64,000 nucleotides of DNA from NCBI GenBank assembly GCA_045613385.1, contig JAZLAW010000019.1, forward strand, positions 1-64,000, in the 5' to 3' direction. The position numbers and the translations under genes were made by a program. Source of the stretch: SIG565 sp045613385 (GTDB taxonomy: Bacteria; Bacillota; Clostridia; Oscillospirales; Acutalibacteraceae). Positions 32,197 through 41,115 of the stretch are shown here, piece after piece (position 1 is the stretch's first letter; each line of letters opens with the position of its first letter). The notes beneath the pieces were generated by a model. The model saw nothing but the letters and a program-made list of their open reading frames with translations, was not told the origin of the DNA and did no database searches.

Positions 32197-33591
32197 TTAT
32201 TCTTTCCGAGCCTTTTCTACCGCTTCATCGATTGTGCCAACATAAAGGAATGCAGATTCAGGGAGTGAATCGTGCTTACCTTCGATAATTTCCTTAAATC
32301 CACGTATAGTTTCACTGATTGGCACATATTTACCTTTAAATCCTGTGAATTTTTCAGAAACATCAAACGGTTGAGATAAAAAACGCTGAATTTTTCTGGC
32401 GCGTCCGACAAGTAGCTTATCTTCATCGGAAAGTTCATCCATACCCATAATGGCAATTATATCCATAAGTTCGTTGTATCTCTGAAGAATTCTCTGTACT
32501 TCCTTTGCAACGGCATAATGTTCTTCACCAACAATTTCGGGAGAGAGTATACGGCTGGTTGATTCAAGTGGGTCAACCGCGGGGTAGATGCCCTGAGAAG
32601 CAATATTTCTCGCAAGAACGGTAGTGGCATCAAGGTGTGCAAAGGTCGTTGCAGGTGCAGGGTCGGTAAGGTCATCGGCAGGCACATAAACTGCCTGAAT
32701 AGATGTGATAGAGCCTTTCTTAGTTGAAGTAATTCTTTCCTGTAAAGCTCCCATTTCGGTGGCAAGTGTAGGCTGATAACCAACGGCTGATGGCATTCTG
32801 CCGAGAAGTGCAGAAACTTCCGAACCTGCCTGAGTGAAACGGAAGATATTGTCAATGAACAACAAAACATCCTGTCCTAAGGTGTCACGGAAATATTCCG
32901 CCATAGTAAGTCCTGAAAGACCTACTCTCATACGGGCTCCCGGCGGTTCGTTCATCTGTCCGTAAACCAAAGCCGTATTATTGAGAACCCCTGACTGTTT
33001 CATTTCATTATAAAGGTCATTGCCTTCACGCGTTCTTTCACCAACACCGGTAAATACCGAGATACCGCCGTGTTGTTTTGCAATGTTGTTTATAAGCTCC
33101 ATAATAAGAACTGTTTTACCAACACCCGCACCACCGAAAAGACCGATTTTACCGCCTTTTGAATAGGGGCAGATAAGGTCGATTACCTTGATACCCGTCT
33201 CAAAAATTTCGGCACTTGTCGCCAACTCATCATAGTCGGGCGCACTGCGGTGAATATTCCATTTTTCCTCGGTTTTTGGAGTTGGCATATTATCAACCGC
33301 TTCTCCCAAAACATTGAAAATTCTACCAAGAGTTTCGCGGCCTACGGGTACGCTTATCGGAGCTCCGGTATCGGTTACATCAGTACCGCGGCTAAGTCCA
33401 TCGGTAGATGCCATAGCAATACATCTCGCGGTATTATCACCTATATGCTGTGCAACTTCTACAGTGAGCATTCTTTCTCCCACCGGAACGGTCAAAGCAT
33501 TATGAATTGTAGGTAACTGACCTTCTTCAAAGCGAACATCAACAACAGGTCCCATTACCTGAGTTACTTTACCAATTCGCAAATTATCCAA
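32197..33591 (-). CDS. atpD: ATP synthase beta subunit
   Basis: Catalytic subunit of F1, 464 residues. The P-loop is GLFGGAGVGKTVLIMEL; Walker B is VLLFIDNIFRFTQAGSEVSALLGRMPS, and the catalytic glutamate lies in GVGERTREGNDLY. The start is probably the TTG at 33591, because GAGGTGG lies just upstream. A GTG at 33600 lies within that ribosome-binding site. It is 15 bases after gamma and 2 bases before epsilon. Confidence 0.97.
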   Translation of the reverse strand: MDNLRIGKVTQVMGPVVDVRFEEGQLPTIHNALTVPVGERMLTVEVAQHIGDNTARCIAMASTDGLSRGTDVTDTGAPISVPVGRETLGRIFNVLGEAVDNMPTPKTEEKWNIHRSAPDYDELATSAEIFETGIKVIDLICPYSKGGKIGLFGGAGVGKTVLIMELINNIAKQHGGISVFTGVGERTREGNDLYNEMKQSGVLNNTALVYGQMNEPPGARMRVGLSGLTMAEYFRDTLGQDVLLFIDNIFRFTQAGSEVSALLGRMPSAVGYQPTLATEMGALQERITSTKKGSITSIQAVYVPADDLTDPAPATTFAHLDATTVLARNIASQGIYPAVDPLESTSRILSPEIVGEEHYAVAKEVQRILQRYNELMDIIAIMGMDELSDEDKLLVGRARKIQRFLSQPFDVSEKFTGFKGKYVPISETIRGFKEIIEGKHDSLPESAFLYVGTIDEAVEKARKE

Positions 33592-33606
33592 ATTTACCAC
33601 CTCTTA

Positions 33607-34410
33607 TCAGTTGCCGCTTCCTGCAACTATTTCCGTAATTTCCTGAGTTATTGCGCCTTGTCTTGCGCGGTTATATTCGAGTTGTAGATTGTTTATCATT
33701 TCCTGTGCATTCTTACTTGCTGAGTCCATAGCCATTCTTCTTGCCGCTACTTCACTGGCAAAACTTTCTCTTACACACACCGTTATGATTCCTGCAACAT
33801 ACTCACGGACAACATTATTAAGTACGGTGATACTGTCCGGTTCAAAAATCATACCTGATGAAGCAGAGCTTTCAGATTTACTTAGCGGTAATACCCATCT
33901 GATATAGGCTTCCTGACTCATAACCGAGTTATATTTGGTTGAAATAATTCCGAGTTTGTCAAAATCTCCCGCCGCAAACTCCGAACATAATTTGTCTGAC
34001 AGTTGGGCGGCTTCGGCAAATGAATAATTTTCAGAGGAATTATATTCATTCCCGAATTTATCACATGCGCGTTTGCCGATAGGAATTATCTCGGCATCGG
34101 GATAATGCGATACAAGTCGGAAAATATTGGCGTTATATCCACCTGCAAGGCCGCGGTCACCTGCAATAACTATAATCTTGGTGCGATCGCTGTTTCGAAC
34201 CTGCATATAAGGACTTTTAAGACATTCACGGTCGGCAGATAAAACAGATATAGAATTGTTGAGCGTATCTAAATAATCTCTGGCGCCCATCATAGATTGG
34301 TTGGCGCGTCTTATTTTAGAAGATGCAACAAGACCCATAGCATTGGTTAGTTGCATCGTGGACGTGACACTTTTTATGCGCACACGCAATGCTTTTGTGT
34401 TTTGTGACAT
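33607..34410 (-). CDS. atpG: ATP synthase gamma subunit
   Basis: Central rotor shaft of F1, 267 residues. The N-terminal helix (ALRVRIKSVTSTMQLTNAMGLVASSKIRRA) and C-terminal helix (SEVAARRMAMDSASKNAQEMINNLQLEYNRARQGAITQEITEI pattern, conserved core RRMAMDSA) are typical. VIAGDRGLAGGYNANI is the conserved part of the Rossmann-like middle domain. It lies between atpA and atpD in the canonical order. Confidence 0.96.
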   Translation of the reverse strand: MSQNTKALRVRIKSVTSTMQLTNAMGLVASSKIRRANQSMMGARDYLDTLNNSISVLSADRECLKSPYMQVRNSDRTKIIVIAGDRGLAGGYNANIFRLVSHYPDAEIIPIGKRACDKFGNEYNSSENYSFAEAAQLSDKLCSEFAAGDFDKLGIISTKYNSVMSQEAYIRWVLPLSKSESSASSGMIFEPDSITVLNNVVREYVAGIITVCVRESFASEVAARRMAMDSASKNAQEMINNLQLEYNRARQGAITQEITEIVAGSGN

Positions 34411-34416
34411 AACAAG

Positions 34417-35907
34417 TTACACCTGCATTTCCGCAAGGATTGATTTTAATTCTGCCTCATCAGTTTCATCAAAACTGCCGGCTTCTATTCTCTGCAACCA
34501 ATCACCGTATTTATTTTCGAGTTTAGCAAAAAGATTTTGTTCGAACTCACGCACCTTAGAAACAGCGACATTATTCAAATAGCCTTTTGTTACGGCATAA
34601 ACTATCGCAACCTGGCAACCTACCCGGACAGGAGCATTTCTGCCTTGTTTGAGAACTTCGACGATTCTTTCACCAAGAGCCAGACGGGCTTTGGTATCTG
34701 CATCAAGGTCACTGCCGAACTGGGCGAATGATTGCAGTTCGCGATACTGTGAATAAAGAAGCTTAAGTTCACCCGAAACCTTTTTCATACCCTTAAGCTG
34801 AGCCGAGCCACCAACACGACTAACCGATATGCCGGGGTTGATAGCAGGCATAATACCTGAATGGAAAAGTTCGGTTTCAAGGAAAATCTGACCATCTGTA
34901 ATAGAGATAACGTTGGTTGGAATATATGCCGAAACATCACCCGACTGGGTTTCTATAATCGGCAGAGCGGTGATAGAACCGCCGCCATATTCTTTTGAAA
35001 CACAGGCTGCGCGTTCAAGAAGTCTTGAATGCAGATAGAAAACATCACCCGGATAAGCTTCACGACCGGGCGGACGACGGATGAGCAGCGATAGTGCTCT
35101 GTATGCTACAGCGTGTTTACTAAGGTCATCATAGATTATGAGAACATCTTTACCTTGTTCGCGGAAATATTCGGCCATAGCACAACCGCTGTATGGCGCG
35201 ATATACTGAAGCGGTGCGCTTTCCGAAGCGGAGGCCGATACAATTATGGTATATTCCATAGCACCGTTTCGGAGAAGTTCACCTGCAAGTTGTGCAACAG
35301 ATGTGTTTTTTTGACCGATGGCAACATAAATACAAATAACGCCGGTGTTTTTTTGATTTATAATGGTATCAATAGCAATTTCGGTCTTACCGGTCTGGCG
35401 GTCACCGATTATAAGTTCACGTTGACCGCGGCCAATCGGTATCATACTATCAATAGCCTTAATTCCTGTCTGGAGCGGAACATTAACACTCTCGCGCTCG
35501 ATAATTCCCGGTGCTTCAGATTCAATAGGGCGGGTGGAGGTATACTCAATAGGTCCTTTACCATCAATCGCTTCGCCCAAAGCATTAACAACGCGGCCTA
35601 AGAGTTTTTCACCAACCGGAACGGATACAACCTTGTTTGTTCGGTGCACCCCTGCGCCTTCGCGGATATTATCTTTATCAGAAAGAATTGCGACCGATAC
35701 GGTTTCTTCTTCAAGATTCTGGGCGATTCCAAAACTGCCATCATCAAATTCGAGCAATTCGTTTGCCATACAGTTACTAAGTCCATATACTCTCGCAATA
35801 CCGTCACCCACAAGGACCACTTTACCGCTTTCGGCCATTTCAATCTGAGATTTGTAATTTTTTATTTGATTTTTAATTATATTGCTGATTTCTTCGGGTC
35901 TGTTCAC
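34417..35907 (-). CDS. atpA: ATP synthase alpha subunit
   Basis: Non-catalytic nucleotide-binding subunit of F1, 496 residues. The P-loop is GDRQTGKTEIAIDT; VLIIYDDLSKHAVAYRALSLL and RRPPGREAYPGDVFYLHSRLLERA are highly conserved. SRVGGSAQLKGMKKVSG includes the arginine region facing the beta catalytic site. The start is GTG, overlapping the atpH stop by four bases. Confidence 0.97.
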   Translation of the reverse strand: MNRPEEISNIIKNQIKNYKSQIEMAESGKVVLVGDGIARVYGLSNCMANELLEFDDGSFGIAQNLEEETVSVAILSDKDNIREGAGVHRTNKVVSVPVGEKLLGRVVNALGEAIDGKGPIEYTSTRPIESEAPGIIERESVNVPLQTGIKAIDSMIPIGRGQRELIIGDRQTGKTEIAIDTIINQKNTGVICIYVAIGQKNTSVAQLAGELLRNGAMEYTIIVSASASESAPLQYIAPYSGCAMAEYFREQGKDVLIIYDDLSKHAVAYRALSLLIRRPPGREAYPGDVFYLHSRLLERAACVSKEYGGGSITALPIIETQSGDVSAYIPTNVISITDGQIFLETELFHSGIMPAINPGISVSRVGGSAQLKGMKKVSGELKLLYSQYRELQSFAQFGSDLDADTKARLALGERIVEVLKQGRNAPVRVGCQVAIVYAVTKGYLNNVAVSKVREFEQNLFAKLENKYGDWLQRIEAGSFDETDEAELKSILAEMQV

Positions 35908-36431
35908 GAGTTCATCACATCCTTAATCTTATCTAATCGATGTTTGATACTGCCATCGAATGTCTTTCCGTCAATATCAATCTTAACACCGCCGATAAGG
36001 GATTTGTCGGTAATATATATTGGGGTTATAATTTTACCGGTAATTTTTTCAAGTTTAGCTATAAGCTTGTTTTTTTGTTCATCACTTAAGTCACTGACAC
36101 TGCGGATTTCGGCAGTGGTTTTATTGGAAAAAGCATATGCGAGTTTTGTAAATTCTTCAATACAACCGAGTGTTGCCTTGCTTTTACCGTTTTCACACAT
36201 AATTTTCAGAAAAGACACAACATATTCGGGCATGTGTTGTGCAAAAGCCTTTTCGATAGCGTCGGTTCTTTCACTTAAAGGAATAGCAGGACTTGCTAAG
36301 AAATCAGTATACTCTGTGTTTTCCAAAAAAAGTTCCTTTATTGTTGAAAGGCTGGAAGAATATTCTTCTACCGCATCTTGTTCTACTGCCAGTTCAAACA
36401 AAGCTTCAGCATACTCACGTTCAGTTTGCAT
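35904..36431 (-). CDS. atpH: ATP synthase delta subunit
   Basis: Peripheral-stalk subunit linking b to the top of F1, 175 residues. TEREYAEALFELAVEQDAVEEY opens the helical N-domain; the C-terminal part carries IGGVKIDIDGKTFDGSIKHRLDKIK, a conserved end motif. The ATG at 36431 has AGG 8 bases upstream; a GTG at 36440 and an ATG at 36434 are alternatives. It overlaps atpF and atpA. Confidence 0.93.
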   Translation of the reverse strand: MQTEREYAEALFELAVEQDAVEEYSSSLSTIKELFLENTEYTDFLASPAIPLSERTDAIEKAFAQHMPEYVVSFLKIMCENGKSKATLGCIEEFTKLAYAFSNKTTAEIRSVSDLSDEQKNKLIAKLEKITGKIITPIYITDKSLIGGVKIDIDGKTFDGSIKHRLDKIKDVMNS

Positions 36432-36930
36432 CATCTTCACCTATTTCTTCAATAAAAGTATCAATGAAATTTTGATGGTCCGATGAATTGACTTCGCGTT
36501 CAAGCACCTTCTCGGTCAGAATAGAAGAAACTTCGATAATTTCGCGTTTAATTTCATCTTCTGCTCGTTTGAGTTCCAGCTGTGCTTCGGTTTCTGCCTG
36601 GCGGATTATACCGTCGGCTCGAATTTTTGCACTGTCAACGATTTCTTTTTCGCGGATATTGGCGGTACTTACCGCAGACTTTATAATATCATCCGCTTTT
36701 TCCTTTGCCGACTTAAGCTTTTCTTCATATTCTTTTTGATAGGCCGCCGCTTGCTCTTTTGATTTAGCCGCCTCATTATAATCGCTTTCAATAGAGTTTT
36801 GGCGGTTTTCAAGCATGCGCTTTACAGGACCGTATAAAAACTTTTTAATCAATAAAAATAGCAAAATTAGGTTTGCAAGAGACACTAACATCTGCCATAT
36901 ATTGACCGAAATAACATCCAAACTTTGCAT
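36421..36930 (-). CDS. atpF: ATP synthase b subunit
   Basis: Peripheral-stalk subunit of 169 residues: one N-terminal membrane helix (about 8-28, ISVNIWQMLVSLANLILLFLL) followed by a long charged coiled coil. FLYGPVKRMLENRQNSIESDYNEA marks the transition. It overlaps the delta gene by 11 bases at its 3' end, which supports translational coupling. Confidence 0.95.
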   Translation of the reverse strand: MQSLDVISVNIWQMLVSLANLILLFLLIKKFLYGPVKRMLENRQNSIESDYNEAAKSKEQAAAYQKEYEEKLKSAKEKADDIIKSAVSTANIREKEIVDSAKIRADGIIRQAETEAQLELKRAEDEIKREIIEVSSILTEKVLEREVNSSDHQNFIDTFIEEIGEDDAN

Positions 36931-36951
36931 TATTTCTTCTCCGATTAATTA

Positions 36952-37239
36952 TTAAAGTGCCTTCATAGCATTAATAAGGATATTAACAAGTAAGTTGGGC
37001 GCAACAAAGATAAGAAGAATTGCTATAACAAGTGCATAAAGACCTGTTGTTTCAGCAATAGCACAACCCATAAGAAGTGTGGTTGTAACACTACTCTGGC
37101 TTTCAGGCTGACGGGCAATAGCTTCACATGCACTTGCAACCGCGTTACCTTCACCGATACCAGGGCCTATACCTGCTATCATAGCAGTACCAGCTCCCAG
37201 AGCACAACAACCTAAAATAATACCAATAGCGATTTCCAT
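36952..37239 (-). CDS. atpE: ATP synthase c subunit with two-carboxylate ion site
   Basis: Rotor-ring proteolipid of 95 residues with two helices. The polar loop is ARQPE (42-46). The outer-helix ion site is AIAETTGLY with the essential Glu63 and Thr64; the inner helix has PGIGEGNA with Glu30. In classic Na+ rotors the Glu30 position is glutamine. A rotor with glutamate at both positions is known from Fusobacterium nucleatum, where it binds Na+ together with a proton. This makes Na+ coupling likely here but does not prove it. GGAGG precedes the ATG. Confidence 0.97.
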   Translation of the reverse strand: MEIAIGIILGCCALGAGTAMIAGIGPGIGEGNAVASACEAIARQPESQSSVTTTLLMGCAIAETTGLYALVIAILLIFVAPNLLVNILINAMKAL

Positions 37240-37257
37240 ATTTTTTACCTCCGTAAA

Positions 37258-38151
37258 TTAATTATGTTTTTTAGAATGTTTAAGTTTTTGTCTGGTTTTA
37301 TAAGTTTCTATATCAAAGGCGCCCGATACATACATCATTGTAAGCATTGCAAAGATGAACGCCTGTAGACAACTGCTGAAAACATCGAAATAAATTGATA
37401 AAACTGCGGGAATACCTACCTGAAGTAGGGGAATATTGGCCAAGAAACCGGGTAGCCAACCTAAAAGTTTTGATGATAGTCCGCCAAGCGCGGTAGCTAA
37501 AAGTACCGAAATTACAGTTCCCGAAAGCACATTTCCATAATGACGGAAAGCCATTGAAACGGGAGTAGCAAATTCACTTATAAAGTTTATGGGAGCGAGT
37601 AGAGCTACGGGTTCGGCAAATCCTTTAAGATAGTTAATGGGTCCGCATTTTAACTTGTAGTAGGTTATAAGAATAAAAACAAGTATTGCCCAACCGCCTA
37701 CTATATTTATGTCCGATGTCGGAGGGAATAGACCGAAAAGGGCTAACAGACTTGAAAGGGCCGAAAGACCCATAATGGCGATTATAAAGGAAGAAAACCC
37801 TTTAAAATATTCACCCATATTACTTATAACGAGCGAATCAACTTTTTCTACAATCATTTCAGCAAAGTGCTGCCGTTTAAGTTTGATTTTTTCATTCATT
37901 CCGTGAGTTATAAATAAACAAAAAAAGAAAAGTACAACCAGCACTATAACCGAGTTGACTTGTGACTCAGTTATAGGGAAATCCTGAATAGGCATAGGAA
38001 TCGTAAAGAAGATTCTTGCGCCCGTTATTGAAATATCATCACTGGTAGGTTTTGTCAGCACTTGCAAAACAATTCCGCACAAAATAGGTAATATCATCAT
38101 AATAATATAAAAAATATCAACTATTTTGAACCTAAGACCTGTTTTGGTCAA
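37258..38151 (-). CDS. atpB: ATP synthase a subunit
   Basis: Stator channel subunit, 297 residues, somewhat longer at both ends than common forms. The essential arginine lies in TPVSMAFRHYGNVLSG (Arg203), opposite the rotor carboxylate. The last helices contain LLQVGIPAVLSIYFDVFSSCLQAFIFAMLTMMYVSGA, the conserved C-terminal region. The start is TTG, overlapping the atpI stop. It lies upstream of atpE in the usual order. Confidence 0.94.
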   Translation of the reverse strand: MTKTGLRFKIVDIFYIIMMILPILCGIVLQVLTKPTSDDISITGARIFFTIPMPIQDFPITESQVNSVIVLVVLFFFCLFITHGMNEKIKLKRQHFAEMIVEKVDSLVISNMGEYFKGFSSFIIAIMGLSALSSLLALFGLFPPTSDINIVGGWAILVFILITYYKLKCGPINYLKGFAEPVALLAPINFISEFATPVSMAFRHYGNVLSGTVISVLLATALGGLSSKLLGWLPGFLANIPLLQVGIPAVLSIYFDVFSSCLQAFIFAMLTMMYVSGAFDIETYKTRQKLKHSKKHN

Positions 38152-38546
38152 TTACTATCACCGCCTTTAGCTTTAATGGTTAGTGTTCTAATTGTTATCG
38201 AAATTCTTGGGAAAATAAAAGGTATTACAACTGCAATTGAATTAAAGACGGGTACGAGATAACCGATAAGTGCAACCACAAAAAGCATAAACATACGAAG
38301 TGACTGTGAAAGCTTCATTAAATTTTTTATCTCTTTTTCTCCCTTGCCGAGCGCTTTCTGTACCGTAATGCCCATAATGAAAAAGTTTGCCGTAGCGGCA
38401 ACTATTCCCAGTATATTACCAAGCAGAACGGTATAATCCCACTTACCAATTACAAGGAAAACCGACTGCATAAGCATGCTTAAAACAACTGTGAACAAAA
38501 GCACAAATAAGGTTTCGCGTTTTACGGTCTCATCTATTTTTTTCAT
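38148..38546 (-). CDS. atpI: ATP synthase protein I-like membrane protein
   Basis: A 132-residue protein with four predicted helices at the head of the atp operon, the usual place for AtpI, which assists c-ring assembly. Sequence conservation in this family is weak; LGNILGIVAATANFFIMGITVQKAL fits the pattern. The call relies mostly on topology and position. It overlaps atpB by four bases. Confidence 0.85.
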   Translation of the reverse strand: MKKIDETVKRETLFVLLFTVVLSMLMQSVFLVIGKWDYTVLLGNILGIVAATANFFIMGITVQKALGKGEKEIKNLMKLSQSLRMFMLFVVALIGYLVPVFNSIAVVIPFIFPRISITIRTLTIKAKGGDSN

Positions 38547-38589
38547 CAGTTTACCAACCTTAACACAAATAATTGTATGATTAATAATT

Positions 38590-38617
38590 ATTATACCACA
38601 AAATATGACATAATCAA
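38590..38617 (-). promoter_or_regulatory. Promoter of the atp operon
   Basis: Minus-strand TTGATT (38612-38617), 16-base spacer, TATAAT (38590-38595), about 44 bases before atpI. Confidence 0.75.
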
Positions 38618-38695
38618 TATTTTTTCCAAATTATAGACATAAAAATACAGTGAATATATCAAATTGTTTCACAAAACATAAATGTGGTGAGCTTT

Positions 38696-39853
38696 ATGAA
38701 AAAATCTTTTGATTTATTGGATAAAGATTTGTTGGAAAAAGATTTTCAATATTTATACGATAATGCCGAAACAGGTTTCGCTCTTGACAAAACGAAAGAG
38801 TATGTTAAAAATCGCCTTGCCGAAATGGGTATTACGGCAAAAGAGTGCGGAAAGAGTGGGCTTACTGCACTTTTAGGTAATGAAAACCCACAAAAAACAA
38901 TTCTCTTACGTGCCGATATGGATGCAATTAATATTGAAGGCAGAGGAGTAATGCACGCTTGCGGGCACGCTATGCATACTGCAATGCTTTTAGACGCGGC
39001 AAGGGTATTAAAAGATGCCGATTTTTTAAAAGACACTGCAGTAAAACTTATGTTTCAACCCGCAGAGGAAACACTTGAAGGGTGCAAGGATATGATTGGG
39101 TGCGGTGTTCTCGAGAATGTTGACGCGGCATTTATGCTCCATGTGACAAGCGGCACAGATTTTTCTACAGGTACTCTTATTTTTGCAGGTGTGGGAGAAA
39201 TCGCACCATCGGCAGATTTTTTCCGCATAGAAATCGAAGGTAAAGGGTGCCACGGCGCCGAGCCGCACCTGGGGCGCAGTCCGATAACGGCTGCAGCAAA
39301 TATTATAACAATGCTGGAAAACATATCTTCACACGAATTGGCAATTTCTGATATCGCGGTTATAACAATCGGTAAAATAAACGGTGGCGATGCGGCAAAT
39401 GCTATTCCCTCAAAACTTTCTATGTCGGGCACAACCAGAGCCTATAGCAGCCATACACAAGAATACGTAAAAGAAAGAATAAATGAAATAGTAAACGGTG
39501 TTTGTAAAGCACTGAGAGTTACGGGGGAAGTGAATTTTTTATCGGGTTGTCCACCATTTAAAAATGATCAAAAAATGCTTGAAATTACGAAAAGTGCCGC
39601 ACGGGAAACAACCGAAGAAGTAGTTGAGTTACCAAACGGTACGCGTGGCGGCGGAAGTGAAGATTTTTCTTATGTCAGCAGGAAAGTGCCTACAACTATG
39701 GCGTTGTTATCGGCGGGAGACATAAAAAGCGGATATAAGTATCCGCTGCATAACCCTAATGTAGCGTTTGATAAAGCGGCTTTGCCATATGGTGCCGCAC
39801 TTATGATAAATGTCGCGCGGAAATTTGCGGAGCAGTGGGAAAAGCAGGTATAA
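38696..39853 (+). CDS. M20 family amidohydrolase / peptidase
   Basis: Zinc-dependent hydrolase of 385 residues of the amidohydrolase branch (hippurate hydrolase, N-acyl-amino-acid deacylase type). Metal-binding and catalytic segments are LLRADMDAI, MHACGHAMHTAMLL, MFQPAEETLEGC and the C-terminal GGSEDFSY. A dimerisation lid domain occupies about 180-290 (KGCHGAEPHLGRSPI). The ATG at 38696 is preferred over the GTG at 38684 since GGTGAG lies between them. Substrate unknown. Confidence 0.92.
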   Translation: MKKSFDLLDKDLLEKDFQYLYDNAETGFALDKTKEYVKNRLAEMGITAKECGKSGLTALLGNENPQKTILLRADMDAINIEGRGVMHACGHAMHTAMLLDAARVLKDADFLKDTAVKLMFQPAEETLEGCKDMIGCGVLENVDAAFMLHVTSGTDFSTGTLIFAGVGEIAPSADFFRIEIEGKGCHGAEPHLGRSPITAAANIITMLENISSHELAISDIAVITIGKINGGDAANAIPSKLSMSGTTRAYSSHTQEYVKERINEIVNGVCKALRVTGEVNFLSGCPPFKNDQKMLEITKSAARETTEEVVELPNGTRGGGSEDFSYVSRKVPTTMALLSAGDIKSGYKYPLHNPNVAFDKAALPYGAALMINVARKFAEQWEKQV

Positions 39854-39866
39854 ACCTGCTTTTTGT
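39841..39866 (+). terminator. Hairpin terminator overlapping the M20 gene stop
   Basis: AAAGCAGGT / ACCTGCTTT with the stop codon TAA in the 4-base loop, followed by TTGTTTT. Confidence 0.8.
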
Positions 39867-39872
39867 TTTATC

Positions 39873-39901
39873 TTGCAAAAAGGGAGAGTATTTGGTATAA
39901 T
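39873..39901 (+). promoter_or_regulatory. Promoter of the SDR-cytidylyltransferase gene
   Basis: TTGCAA (39873-39878), 17-base spacer, TATAAT (39896-39901). Confidence 0.75.
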
Positions 39902-39932
39902 AAGGTAGTATTTCACCGAAGGGGGAATTTTT

Positions 39933-41072
39933 ATGTTAAAAGCGGTTGTTGTAGGTGGAAGTAACGGCATAGGTCTTGCCATCACAAAGAAGCTCATAGC
40001 AGATGGTTACTATGTTTATATTCTCGACAAGAGCAGTCCCGATGAGATAACAGAGCAAAACAGCTCTTACATATATTGCAATCTTTTAGAGTTAGATGAT
40101 AATGTTGTTAGAACATTGGCGGAAGATAAAGAAATTAAGTTTTTAATGTTAACGGCCGGTTTTGGTTACGTTACAGATTTTGAACATCTTCATACTGCCG
40201 AAATTGATAATCTCTTCACTGTCAATACCGTTTCTACAATAAAAATTATTAAAATGTTTTATGAGCGCATAAAGAGCCAAGAAGATTTCTATTGTGCTTT
40301 TATGGGCTCTATTGCAGGACTGGTAAGTTCTCCGCTATTTTCAGTTTATGCCGCTTCAAAGGCTGCGCTATGCCGTTTTGCAGAGAGCGTTAATATAGAA
40401 CTTGAAAAGGCCGGATTTAAAAACCGCATTTTAAATATATCTCCCGGTTCCCTTAAAGGCACTCGGTTTAACGGGGGAGAAAACGACCTATCCCTGACCG
40501 CCGATATAGCGGGTGATATAGTTGAAAACGCATATAAAAGGGAAACTTTGTTTATACCCGATTACGACAGCGTATATAAAAGAGTAATTGAAAATTATAA
40601 AAATGATGAGCACTTATTTGGAAGTGACAGCTATGATTATAAGGTTAAATCGGGCAGAGTTGAAGATAAAAGTCGCGTATGTATCGGATATCTGTCGGGA
40701 ACATTTGATTTATTCCATATAGGCCATTTGAATCTTCTGCGCCGTGCTAAAAAACAGTGTGATTACCTAATTGTAGGAGTACATCCCGATGCGTCACATA
40801 AAGGAAAAGAAACGTTTATCCCCTATGAAGAACGATTGGAAATAGTAAGTTCTGTAAAGTATGTTGATAAGGCTGTAATGTCGGTACCTGAAGATAGTGA
40901 AGCCTGGAATAAATGGCATTTCTCGAAGCTGTTTGTAGGCAGTGACTATAAAGGTAGTGAGCGCTTTAAACGCTATGAAGAGTTTTTCAAGGATAAAAAT
41001 GTTGAAATAGTATATTTCCCATATACAAAGGGTACAAGCAGTACCCAACTTAGAGAAAAAATAGCAAAATAA
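39933..41072 (+). CDS. Fusion of short-chain dehydrogenase and TagD-like cytidylyltransferase
   Basis: A 379-residue two-domain enzyme. Residues 1-235 are a short-chain dehydrogenase/reductase: VVGGSNGIGLAI (cofactor glycine motif), LMLTAGFGYV (NAG-like), Ser126, and the YAASK pair Tyr139/Lys143. Residues 250-379 are a nucleotidyltransferase: YLSGTFDLFHIGHLNLLRRAK with HIGH at 262-265, HKGKETFIPYEERLEIV, and the closing TKGTSSTQLR. The second part resembles glycerol-3-phosphate cytidylyltransferase. Together they could reduce a keto-sugar phosphate or a related carbonyl compound and activate the alcohol phosphate with CTP. It stands alone, with its own promoter and a terminator. Confidence 0.9.
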   Translation: MLKAVVVGGSNGIGLAITKKLIADGYYVYILDKSSPDEITEQNSSYIYCNLLELDDNVVRTLAEDKEIKFLMLTAGFGYVTDFEHLHTAEIDNLFTVNTVSTIKIIKMFYERIKSQEDFYCAFMGSIAGLVSSPLFSVYAASKAALCRFAESVNIELEKAGFKNRILNISPGSLKGTRFNGGENDLSLTADIAGDIVENAYKRETLFIPDYDSVYKRVIENYKNDEHLFGSDSYDYKVKSGRVEDKSRVCIGYLSGTFDLFHIGHLNLLRRAKKQCDYLIVGVHPDASHKGKETFIPYEERLEIVSSVKYVDKAVMSVPEDSEAWNKWHFSKLFVGSDYKGSERFKRYEEFFKDKNVEIVYFPYTKGTSSTQLREKIAK

Positions 41073-41104
41073 AAAACAAGGTGTCGTACGACACCTTGTT
41101 TTTT
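41071..41104. terminator. Bidirectional terminator
   Basis: Perfect palindrome of AAAAAACAAGGTGTCG and its complement between the convergent fusion gene and the alcohol dehydrogenase gene, T-runs on both strands. Confidence 0.92.
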
Positions 41105-41115
41105 ATTTATTTGAA

